DNA of 8,047 nt from Actinocrinis sp046724665 (lineage in GTDB: Bacteria; Actinomycetota; Actinomycetes; Streptomycetales; Catenulisporaceae). Numbering within the stretch: the first letter of the stretch is position 1; the number at the start of each line of letters is the position of its first letter. The stretch spans positions 1 through 8,047 of the forward strand of contig JBKOWZ010000130.1 in the NCBI GenBank assembly GCA_046724665.1, written 5' to 3'. The notes beneath the pieces were generated by a model. The model saw only the letters and a program-made list of their open reading frames with translations, ran no database searches and was not told the DNA's origin. The translations under genes and the position numbers were made by a program. Positions 1 through 5,304 of this stretch are shown here, one piece after another.

Positions 1-597
1 AGAGACAGGCTGTGGCTCGCCGCCCGCCGCGCCCAGCGCTCCGGCCCCGGCGCCGACCCCGCTGCCGACCGGCGTCCCGTCCTCGCCGCGGGCCCTCGCC
101 TCGCCCACGCGGAAGCCGAGGTCGCCGCGATCGCAGGCCTCTACCCCGAACCGGTCGTGCTGCGCGGCGGCGCCGCGACGGTCGAGGCGACGCTGCGCGC
201 GATGGACGGCGCCCGCACGGTGCACCTCGCGGCGCACGGCCACCACGAGCGCGGCAACGTCATGTTCGCGCGGATCGACCTGGCCGACGGCCCGCTGATG
301 GCCTACGACCTGCAACGGCTGACCAGGCCGCCGCAGCGGGTGATCCTCTCCGTCTGCGAGGTCGGCCGCGCTGACATCCGCAGCGGCGACGAACACCTCG
401 GCTTCACCGCCGCGCTGCTCTACGCGGGCACCAGCACGGTCATCTCCAGCGGTGCCCTCGTACCCGACGCCACCGCCGCGCCGCTGATGGCGGCGCTGCA
501 CAAGGCACTGGTCGCCGGCACCGCTCCCGCCGCCGCGCTCGCCGGCGCGATGGCCTCGGCGCAGACCGATCCGTTCGCCTGCTTCGGCGCCGGCTAA
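1..597 (+). CDS. CHAT-domain protein, C-terminal part (5' end outside window)
   Basis: Frame 1 is open from the first base to the TAA at 595-597, so the start codon lies left of the window and 198 codons are visible. The translation follows the CHAT (caspase HetF-associated with TPRs) fold: a strand ending PVLAAGPRL, the AEAEVAAIAGLYP helix, VHLAAHGHH with the putative catalytic His (codon 235-237), the DGPLMAYDL segment, ILSVCEVGR with the putative catalytic Cys (codon 355-357), then a GFTAALLYAGTSTVISS core strand and a closing ACFGAG. Both members of the His/Cys dyad are present, so the domain could be an active cysteine peptidase. In actinomycetes such domains usually follow TPR repeats; whether that holds here cannot be seen. 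The ATG at 199 and other internal starts are inside the domain and are not credible. The gene converges on the Rid gene with a 20-bp gap. Substrate and partner are unknown. Confidence 0.85.
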   Translation, partial: RDRLWLAARRAQRSGPGADPAADRRPVLAAGPRLAHAEAEVAAIAGLYPEPVVLRGGAATVEATLRAMDGARTVHLAAHGHHERGNVMFARIDLADGPLMAYDLQRLTRPPQRVILSVCEVGRADIRSGDEHLGFTAALLYAGTSTVISSGALVPDATAAPLMAALHKALVAGTAPAAALAGAMASAQTDPFACFGAG

Positions 598-617
598 GCA
601 GCCTTAGGAACTTCTAC

Positions 618-1019
618 CTACTGCGGCAGGGAGACCACCGCGTCCACCTCGACCAGCACGTCCGGCCGGAACAGCGCGGCGGCCTGGATCAGCGTGCTGG
701 CCGGATTGTGCCGGTCGCCGAGCGCCGGACGCAGCACCTTGTCCAGCTCGTCGCGGACCGTCTGAATGGCCGTCACATCGACCATGTACCAGGTGAACCG
801 CACGACGTCGGCCCAGCCCGCACCGAGTTCGCCCAGCACGGTCTCGATGTTCCGCAGCGCCTGCGCGGTCTGCGCGGCCAGGTCGCCAGGGCCGACGAGC
901 CTGCCCTCGGCGTCGAGCGCGACCTGCCCGGCGACGAACGCCAACGGACCGGTCGCCACCACCGCGTGCGAGTAACGCGCCGGATGCGGTACATCGACCA
1001 CGCGTCGAATGATGGGCAC
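618..1019 (-). CDS. RidA/YjgF/YER057c/UK114 (Rid) family protein
   Basis: The 133-residue length is standard for Rid proteins, which form trimers with active sites at subunit interfaces; the archetype RidA hydrolyses reactive enamine/imine intermediates. Visible landmarks are YSHAVVATGPLAFVAGQVALD (residues 16-36), AQTAQALRNIETVL (49-62), DVVRFTWYMVD (71-81) and the C-terminal NPASTL...VEVDAVV (105-129). At the position of the substrate-carboxylate-binding Arg of RidA (R105 in E. coli, in PARSC) this protein has Ser108 (PASTL), which points to a Rid subfamily other than RidA, possibly without imine deaminase activity. The conserved Glu of the last strand (E124) is kept. The start is GTG at 1019, preceded by a GGGGG-rich Shine-Dalgarno (complement of 1024-1030); the nearby ATG just upstream runs into a stop. 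It is divergent from the aldo/keto reductase gene. Confidence 0.9.
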   Translation of the reverse strand: MPIIRRVVDVPHPARYSHAVVATGPLAFVAGQVALDAEGRLVGPGDLAAQTAQALRNIETVLGELGAGWADVVRFTWYMVDVTAIQTVRDELDKVLRPALGDRHNPASTLIQAAALFRPDVLVEVDAVVSLPQ

Positions 1020-1085
1020 GACTTACCCCCATGTGAATGAACGAGTTTCGACACAGCTGATCTTACTCGGCGTAAGGTGTGACCC
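1020..1085. promoter_or_regulatory. Divergent intergenic region with inverted repeat (Rid gene / aldo-keto reductase)
   Basis: These 66 bp must carry control signals for both genes. An inverted repeat CTTAC-TCGGC-GTAAG lies at 1062-1076, with an extra matching A/T pair at 1060 and 1078. On the minus strand TAAGAT (complement of 1060-1065) resembles a -10 box and overlaps the repeat, so the repeat could be an operator. No convincing -35 is seen on either strand. The ribosome-binding site of the plus gene, AAGG at 1074-1077, overlaps the right arm, so the repeat would also affect its translation if it folds in RNA. The operator role is inference. Confidence 0.4.
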
Positions 1086-2069
1086 ATGGAGCACCGAGTC
1101 TTGGGACGCACCGGCCGCCGCGTCGGCGAGATCGGCCTGGGCGCCTGGCAGCTGGGCGCAGACTGGGGTGAGGTGAGCGAGGACGACGCGTTGGCCACGC
1201 TCACCGCGGCCCTCGGCGCCGGCGTCACGTTCATCGACACCGCCGACGTCTACGGCGACGGCCGCAGCGAGCAGATCATCGGCAGCCTGCTGCGCGAGCG
1301 CCCCGACGCCGGGCTGACCGTCGCCACCAAGATGGGCCGCCGGGTCGCTCAGGATCCCGCGTTCTACACCCTCGACAACTTCCGCGCCTGGACCGACCGC
1401 TCGCGTGGCAACCTCGGCGTCGAGACGCTCGACCTGGTGCAGCTGCACTGCCCGCCGGACGCCGTCTACCTCTCCGAGGCCGTGTTCGACGCGCTCGACA
1501 CACTGGTCGCCGAGAAGCGCATCGCCGCATACGGCGTCAGTGTCGAGACCTGCGGCCAGGCGCTGGCCGCCATCGCCCGCCCCGGCGTCGCCAGCGTGCA
1601 GATCATCCTCAACGCCTTCCGGCTCAAGCCGCTGGACCGCGTGCTGCCCGAAGCCGAGGCGGCCGGCGTCGGCATCATCGCGCGCGTCCCGCTGGCCAGC
1701 GGCCTGCTGTCCGGCAAGTACGACGCGAACACGACCTTCGCCGCCGACGACCACCGCAACTACAACCGGCGCGGCGAGGCCTTCGACGTCGGCGAGACCT
1801 TCTCCGGGGTCGATTTCGAAACCGGGCTCGAGGCGGTGCGCCGGCTCCGTCCTCTGGTGCCCGAGGGCGCCACCACCGCGCAGTTCGCCCTGCGGTGGAT
1901 CCTGGACCAGCCCGGCGTCAGCGTCGTGATCCCCGGTGCGCGCAACCCCGAGCAGGCTCGGGCGAACGCGGCCGCCGCGGAACTGCCGCCGCTCTCCGCG
2001 CAGACGCACGCCGCGGTGCGCGCCGTCTACGACGAACTGATCCGGCCCCAAGTGCACGACCGCTGGTAG
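1086..2069 (+). CDS. Aldo/keto reductase family oxidoreductase
   Basis: A 327-residue TIM-barrel aldo/keto reductase, likely NADP(H)-dependent and cytosolic, reducing an aldehyde or ketone (or the reverse). The N-terminus RVLGRTGRRVGEIGLGAWQLG is the usual family opening. The catalytic tetrad is readable: Asp51 and Tyr56 in FIDTADVYG, Lys82 in VATKMG, and His121 in LVQLHCP. RVPLASGLLSGKY (200-212) and the C-terminal cofactor segment VIPGARNPEQARAN (281-294) are also typical. The arrangement is closest to the YajO/MocA-like or 'general stress protein 69' type of reductase rather than the AKR1 sugar reductases; the substrate cannot be told. The ATG at 1086 has AAGG eight bases upstream (1074-1077). 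The stop codon is embedded in a strong hairpin. Confidence 0.93.
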   Translation: MEHRVLGRTGRRVGEIGLGAWQLGADWGEVSEDDALATLTAALGAGVTFIDTADVYGDGRSEQIIGSLLRERPDAGLTVATKMGRRVAQDPAFYTLDNFRAWTDRSRGNLGVETLDLVQLHCPPDAVYLSEAVFDALDTLVAEKRIAAYGVSVETCGQALAAIARPGVASVQIILNAFRLKPLDRVLPEAEAAGVGIIARVPLASGLLSGKYDANTTFAADDHRNYNRRGEAFDVGETFSGVDFETGLEAVRRLRPLVPEGATTAQFALRWILDQPGVSVVIPGARNPEQARANAAAAELPPLSAQTHAAVRAVYDELIRPQVHDRW

Positions 2070-2097
2070 CCGGGCGAGCTGCCCCGGCTACCAGCGG
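2060..2097. terminator. Perfect 15-bp-stem hairpin, probable bidirectional terminator
   Basis: CCGCTGGTAGCCGGG (2060-2074) is exactly complementary to CCCGGCTACCAGCGG (2083-2097), with an 8-base loop CGAGCTGC. The left arm contains the last codons and TAG stop of the aldo/keto reductase gene. There is no U-tract, as is common for actinomycete terminators. It lies between two convergent genes, and being symmetrical it could end transcription from both sides. Confidence 0.75.
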
Positions 2098-2103
2098 CCG
2101 GCT

Positions 2104-2127
2104 GGTCGATCTGTCGGTCGGTCAGTC
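2104..2127. repeat. Short tetranucleotide-period tract (NGTC)6
   Basis: Six consecutive four-base units GGTC, GATC, TGTC, GGTC, GGTC, AGTC (GACN on the minus strand) lie between the hairpin and the stop codon of the expansin gene, with another GGTC at 2132-2135 that overlaps the stop. It is an imperfect microsatellite with no evident function. Confidence 0.5.
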
Positions 2128-2133
2128 AACCGG

Positions 2134-3540
2134 TCAGTGCGGTGTGCAGGTCAGGCCGATCAGCGGCTGGTTTGCGCCGTTGACCACCATGCCCCACGAA
2201 GTGCTCGCGCCGGGGCTGAGCGCTCCGTTGTAGCTGACCGATTGCGCGGTCACGTTCGCACCGGACTGGGTCACGGTCGCGTTCCACGAGCCGGCGACCG
2301 TCTGGCCGCCCGCGAAGGAGAAGCCGAGCGTCCAGCTGGAGAACGCCACGCTCCCGGTGTTGGTGATGGTGAACGAGAGCTGGAAGCCGCCGCTCCACGA
2401 ACCGGTCACCGCGACCGTCGCGGCACACTTGGCGCCCGAGGACGAGCTCTGCGACGGCGAGGCGCTCGGCGAGGCCGACCGCGACGGACTGGCGCTGACA
2501 CTCGGGCTCGGGCTCGGGCTCGTGCTGGCGCTGGTGCTCGGCGACGGGGAGCCGTCGGTGCCGCCCGACGTCGTGTAGGGCACCTGCGTGTACGGCGCGC
2601 TGCACTGCGAGCCGCAGGAGGCCGGCAGCGAGAAGCTGTAGACCCGGCCGCCGTTGAGCGGCTGGTCCGCCGAGTCGGTCACCTTGATCTGGAACTGCGT
2701 GCCGCCCGCCGCGGTGGGGGCGATGATGTACGCCTGTCCCATGTCGCTGTCCATCGTCGCGGACGACCAGGTGCCGTTCTGCATGTACTGGATGCCGTGG
2801 ATACCGTTCGGCAGGTGCGAGACGGAGATGGCCGGCCACCAGGTCTGCGAGCCCTGGAGGAAGCCGATGTTGATGTCGCCGGTGTAGTTCGGCGCCGACT
2901 CGAACTGCCAGGTGACGTGCCGGTTGTTCCACTTGTTCGCCAGCGCCGGGCCGACCGGCGAGCCGTTGAGCACGAAGTTGTTCAGCGAGCTGGTCACCAG
3001 GTCCAGGTGGTATGGGTCGTCGCGGCACCAGGCGTTGCCGTCGGCGCAGCTGTCCGCCACCAGCATGTCGAGCGTCGCGCCGTTGAGGCTGTCCGAGACC
3101 CAGGAGCCGTTGCGGCAGAAGGGCTGGTTCGGCGCGCCGTCGTTCGTCCCGGTGCAGTAGTCGCCGATGCTCACCTTCACCCAGCGGCCGCAGTTGAGGC
3201 CGTTGTCGAACATGCCCAGGATGCTCGCCTGCGAGGCCGGCACCGGCCGGGTGTGGCCGTTGTAGTCGCCGGGGGTGTTGAAGACGTTGAGCGCGACGAA
3301 GTTCTGCGTCTCGAGGTTCGCCTGCGGCATCCCGCAGCCCCCGTAGGGCTGGCCGAGCCCGTCGAAGTGCGTCGCGTTGCCGGTCACCGGGTTCGGGGTG
3401 CCCGAGACGGTCAGCGCGCTGGCCGGGCTCTGCGCCGCCACCACCGCGGCGGCGGCCAGCACGAAGGCGCCCAGCGCGGCCAGCGCGGCGCGGATGGTCA
3501 GCTGACGTCTGTTCCTGATGCGGATCGTCCTGGCACGCAA
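2134..3540 (-). CDS. Secreted bacterial expansin with C-terminal CBM2
   Basis: Predicted 468-residue exported protein that loosens cellulose-containing walls without hydrolysis. Signal peptide about 1-42: Arg-rich n-region, Ala/Leu/Val core, cleavage after SPASA. Domain 1 (about 45-190) is an expansin-type double-psi beta-barrel with Thr57 in GNATHF and two aspartates, Asp163 in VADSCADG and Asp180 in YHLDL, at the places of the functional T/D/D of BsEXLX1. Domain 2 (about 200-305) has the cellulose-binding surface: Trp234-Trp235 in WWPAISVSH and Tyr252 in GIQYMQNG, then a VTDSADQPL strand. A Ser/Pro/Ala linker (about 325-369) leads to a CBM2 (about 371-466) bracketed by Cys372 and Cys465, with exposed-type Trp residues in GSWSGGF, SSWTL and STSWGM. 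Start: the open frame reaches a GTG at 3567, but that has no Shine-Dalgarno, while TTG at 3540 has a perfect AAGGAG six bases upstream (3547-3552) and gives a better signal peptide. Confidence 0.9.
   Translation of the reverse strand: MRARTIRIRNRRQLTIRAALAALGAFVLAAAAVVAAQSPASALTVSGTPNPVTGNATHFDGLGQPYGGCGMPQANLETQNFVALNVFNTPGDYNGHTRPVPASQASILGMFDNGLNCGRWVKVSIGDYCTGTNDGAPNQPFCRNGSWVSDSLNGATLDMLVADSCADGNAWCRDDPYHLDLVTSSLNNFVLNGSPVGPALANKWNNRHVTWQFESAPNYTGDINIGFLQGSQTWWPAISVSHLPNGIHGIQYMQNGTWSSATMDSDMGQAYIIAPTAAGGTQFQIKVTDSADQPLNGGRVYSFSLPASCGSQCSAPYTQVPYTTSGGTDGSPSPSTSASTSPSPSPSVSASPSRSASPSASPSQSSSSGAKCAATVAVTGSWSGGFQLSFTITNTGSVAFSSWTLGFSFAGGQTVAGSWNATVTQSGANVTAQSVSYNGALSPGASTSWGMVVNGANQPLIGLTCTPH
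2501..2524 (-). repeat. Hexanucleotide repeat encoding the Ser-Pro linker
   Basis: Three exact copies of CTCGGG (2501-2518) and one variant CTCGTG (2519-2524) encode part of the Ser-Pro linker between the expansin module and the CBM2. Such tracts can change length by slippage in 6-base steps without breaking the frame. Confidence 0.6.
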
Positions 3541-3546
3541 CGCTCG

Positions 3547-3552
3547 CTCCTT
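3547..3552 (-). promoter_or_regulatory. Ribosome-binding site deciding the expansin start
   Basis: On the minus strand AAGGAG is followed by CGAGCG and then TTG at 3540-3538. It lies inside the longer GTG-started frame, arguing that the first nine codons of that frame are leader RNA and not protein. Confidence 0.65.
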
Positions 3553-3572
3553 CGCTTCTGACGGCACAGACG

Positions 3573-3602
3573 ATGGTGGCCGCGCCTGGCGAGGAGCGTC
3601 AA
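3573..3602 (-). promoter_or_regulatory. Weak candidate promoter of the expansin gene
   Basis: On the minus strand TTGACG (3602-3597) is followed after 18 bases by CACCAT (3578-3573), in the gap after the upstream SDR gene. The -35 box is good, the -10 box poor. If real, it gives the expansin gene its own promoter and a leader of roughly 25-30 bases. No hairpin terminator is visible between the SDR stop (3616) and this site, so read-through from the SDR genes is also possible. Confidence 0.3.
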
Positions 3603-3615
3603 TGTCCTGTGAAAC

Positions 3616-4419
3616 TTACACGTCCCCGGCCCCGGCCTCTATCCCGCGCTGGAGCTTGTTCATCCCGGCCAGCCAGCGGTCCGGGTCCGCGGCCCGCGTC
3701 GCGTAGTAGTGTGCGACCTCGGCGTGCGGGAGGATCATGAACCGGTCCCCGCGCAGCCCGTCGATCACCGCGGCGGCGACCTGCTCGGGCTCGACCGCGT
3801 CGGCCGCCAGCAGCGCTTCGCCGATCGGACCGGTCTCGTTCAGCATCCGGGTGCGTACACCCTGCGGGCACACCGCGTGGACCCTGACGCCGCGGTGCCG
3901 GTACGTCGCGGACAGCCACTCCGCGAACGCGAGCGCGCCGTGCTTCGAGACCGCGTACGGCGCCGAGCCGAGCATGGTCAGCAGCCCGGCCGCCGAGACC
4001 GTGGCGACGAAGCAGCCCGAGCCGCGTTCCAGCCAGGCGGGTATCAGCTCGCGCGCGGCGCGCACGTGCGCCATCACGTTCACGTCCCAGGCGAGCGCCC
4101 ACACCTCTTCGGCCGCCTGCTCGGTCCCGGCCGGCCCGATCCCCGCGTTCGCGCAGTAGACATCGACCTCGCCGAGCAGCTCGCGCGCCGAGCGCACGAG
4201 CAGCGCCGCTCCGGCTTCGCTCGCGGCGTCGCCGGGCACCGCGTACGCGGCGGCGCCGAGTTCCGCGGCGAGCGCCCGCGCGCCGTCTGTGTCCACGTCG
4301 TTGACGACGACCCGCGCGCCTTCGGCGGCGAACGCGCGGGCGAGCGCGGCACCGATGCCGCGTGCTGCCCCGGTGACTACGACTCCTGCTTCAGAAAGCT
4401 TCACCGGCGGCAGGCTCAA
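3616..4419 (-). CDS. Short-chain dehydrogenase/reductase (SDR), probably NAD(H)-dependent
   Basis: A 267-residue classical SDR oxidising or reducing an alcohol/ketone. The Rossmann glycine motif TGAARGIG is at 16-23, CANAG at 89-93, and the catalytic set is Ser142 (VSAAG), Tyr155 and Lys159 (YAVSK). Asp41 at the end of the second strand (VVVNDVD) usually goes with NAD(H). The C-terminus (DGLRGDRFMILPHAEVAHYYATRAADPDRWLAGMN, from 220) is unlike FabG and matches the SDRs often found beside acyl-CoA dehydrogenases and quinone oxidoreductases in actinomycete catabolic loci; that link is inference. The start is TTG at 4419, overlapping the TGA stop of the upstream SDR (TTGA), which implies translational coupling; a GGCGG seven bases upstream can act as binding site. 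The next candidate, GTG at codon 6, lacks one. Substrate unknown. Confidence 0.92.
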   Translation of the reverse strand: MSLPPVKLSEAGVVVTGAARGIGAALARAFAAEGARVVVNDVDTDGARALAAELGAAAYAVPGDAASEAGAALLVRSARELLGEVDVYCANAGIGPAGTEQAAEEVWALAWDVNVMAHVRAARELIPAWLERGSGCFVATVSAAGLLTMLGSAPYAVSKHGALAFAEWLSATYRHRGVRVHAVCPQGVRTRMLNETGPIGEALLAADAVEPEQVAAAVIDGLRGDRFMILPHAEVAHYYATRAADPDRWLAGMNKLQRGIEAGAGDV

Positions 4420-5213
4420 AACACACCGCCGAGCGTGACGCCGCCGTCGATCACCAGCGTCTGCCCGGTGATCCAGCCCGCCTGGTCCGAGAGCAGGAAC
4501 GCGACCGCGCCGGCGACGTCCTCGGGCACGCCGAGCCGCTTGAGCGCGTACGCCGACGCGGCCTCCGCCTCGCGGCCCTCGTAGAGCGCGGCGGCGAACT
4601 TCGTCTTGACCACGGCCGGCGCCACCGCGTTCACCCGGATGCCCGGGCCGAGCTCGGCGGCCAGCTCCGTGGTCAGCCGGATCAGCGCGGCCTTGCTGAC
4701 CCCGTACATCCCGATGCCGGGGGAGGGGTGCAGCCCCGCGAGCGACGCGACGTTCACCACCGCGCCGCCGTGCTTACCCATCCAGGCGTCGCGCGCCAGC
4801 CGGACCCAGGCCAGCGGCGCGAGCACGTTGACCCCCAGGATCTTCGCCGCGGCAGCCGGGTCGGTGTCGAGGATCGAGCCGTACACGGGATTGATCCCGG
4901 CGTTGTTCACCAGCATGTCCAGCCGGCCGAAGGCCTCGAGCGTGCGGGTGACCGCCTCCTGTTGGTGCTCCGGGGCGTCGCTCTTGCCGGGTACGGCGAT
5001 CGCGTGTTCCGCGCCGCCGAGTTCCTTGACCGCGTCGGCCAGCGTGTCGGCGCCGCGTGCCGTGATGCACACCCGCGCGCCGCCCGCGACCAGCCGTCTG
5101 GCGATGCCGAGGCCGATGCCCCGGCTGGCCCCGGTGACCAGGGCCACCCTGCCGTCGAAAGCTCTGCCGTCGAAAACCTCGCCGTCGGACATCTGGCTGT
5201 CGAACAAGGCCAC
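4416..5213 (-). CDS. Short-chain dehydrogenase/reductase (SDR), FabG-like, probably NADP(H)-dependent
   Basis: A 265-residue classical SDR with TGASRGIG at 27-34, NNAG at 103-106, catalytic Ser157, Tyr170 and Lys174 (YGVSK), and the FabG-type C-terminus LKRLGVPEDVAGAVAFLLS...GWITGQTLVIDGG (224-258). Arg53 after the second strand (ITARGAD) suggests NADP(H), in contrast to its downstream partner. The start is GTG at 5213 with AGGGA ten bases upstream. It puts an unusual extension of about 20 residues before the first beta strand, built from repeated FDGR units; an ATG at 5192 (Met8) is the alternative but lacks a ribosome-binding site. It is first in a two-gene unit with the overlapping SDR, 80 bp after tetR on the same strand, with a TetR-type operator upstream. 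Probably a ketone/alcohol step in a catabolic route; true fatty-acid-synthesis FabG is less likely here. Confidence 0.92.
   Translation of the reverse strand: MALFDSQMSDGEVFDGRAFDGRVALVTGASRGIGLGIARRLVAGGARVCITARGADTLADAVKELGGAEHAIAVPGKSDAPEHQQEAVTRTLEAFGRLDMLVNNAGINPVYGSILDTDPAAAAKILGVNVLAPLAWVRLARDAWMGKHGGAVVNVASLAGLHPSPGIGMYGVSKAALIRLTTELAAELGPGIRVNAVAPAVVKTKFAAALYEGREAEAASAYALKRLGVPEDVAGAVAFLLSDQAGWITGQTLVIDGGVTLGGVF
5149..5190 (-). repeat. 15-bp tandem repeat in the SDR N-terminus
   Basis: CTGCCGTCGAAA occurs at 5149-5160 and exactly again at 5164-5175, with a degenerate third copy TCGCCGTCGGAC at 5179-5190, giving a 15-bp period. On the coding strand it writes F-D-G-R / F-D-G-R / S-D-G-E just before the Rossmann fold. 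The first copy belongs to the conserved 'GRVALVTG' start of the fold, so the N-terminal extension seems to have grown by duplication of that segment. Confidence 0.7.
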
Positions 5214-5274
5214 CGGCCGGCCGTCCCTTCCCTCGCACGCATCGGCCGCGGGCGACCCGCACCCGCTTCACCAA

Positions 5275-5304
5275 ACAGCCACTAAGCGTACGCTTAGTGG
5301 CTGT
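5275..5304. promoter_or_regulatory. Perfect 30-bp palindrome, TetR-type operator upstream of the SDR genes (possibly also tetR terminator)
   Basis: The sequence is an exact inverted repeat of 15 bases per arm centred between 5289 and 5290; the core TAAGCGTACGCTTA is at 5283-5296. It includes the TAA stop of tetR (5294-5296) and lies 62 bp upstream of the first SDR start. Its core shares TAAGC-N4-GCTTA with the palindrome at 5994-6007. As RNA it would form a 13-bp stem with a GTAC loop followed by UUU on the minus strand, so it could also end the tetR transcript. Size and symmetry fit a TetR-family dimer operator. Confidence 0.75.

Noticed and set aside
157..597. CHAT gene beginning at an internal start within the window
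   Set aside because: The domain's conserved strands and the AEAEV helix are encoded upstream of 157 in the same open frame, so the gene enters from the left edge.
594..607. CTAAG-CAGC-CTTAG inverted repeat at the CHAT stop, resembling the TetR operator
   Set aside because: The arms are only 5 bp and the spacing differs from TAAGC-N4-GCTTA; at most it is a weak hairpin between two convergent genes.
604..1032. 142-codon minus-strand frame overlapping the Rid gene
   Set aside because: The frame beginning at 1019 gives a full-length Rid protein, whereas this one is Arg/Gly/Ala-rich noise.
1023..2057. 344-codon open frame on the minus strand opposite the aldo/keto reductase gene
   Set aside because: It lies wholly antisense to a gene with a complete catalytic tetrad, and its composition (Gly/Asp/Val/Arg/Ala-rich, no recognisable domain) is what high-GC coding DNA gives on the opposite strand.
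2137..3561. 474-codon open frame on the plus strand opposite the expansin gene
   Set aside because: The translation is low-complexity Arg/Ala/Val/Gly without domains, while the minus strand encodes a clear signal peptide, expansin domains and CBM2.
3541..3615. Expansin gene as the third gene of the SDR operon
   Set aside because: Same strand and a 75-bp gap without a clear terminator make read-through possible, but function is unrelated and a TTGACG-type candidate promoter lies in the gap; operon membership is not supported.
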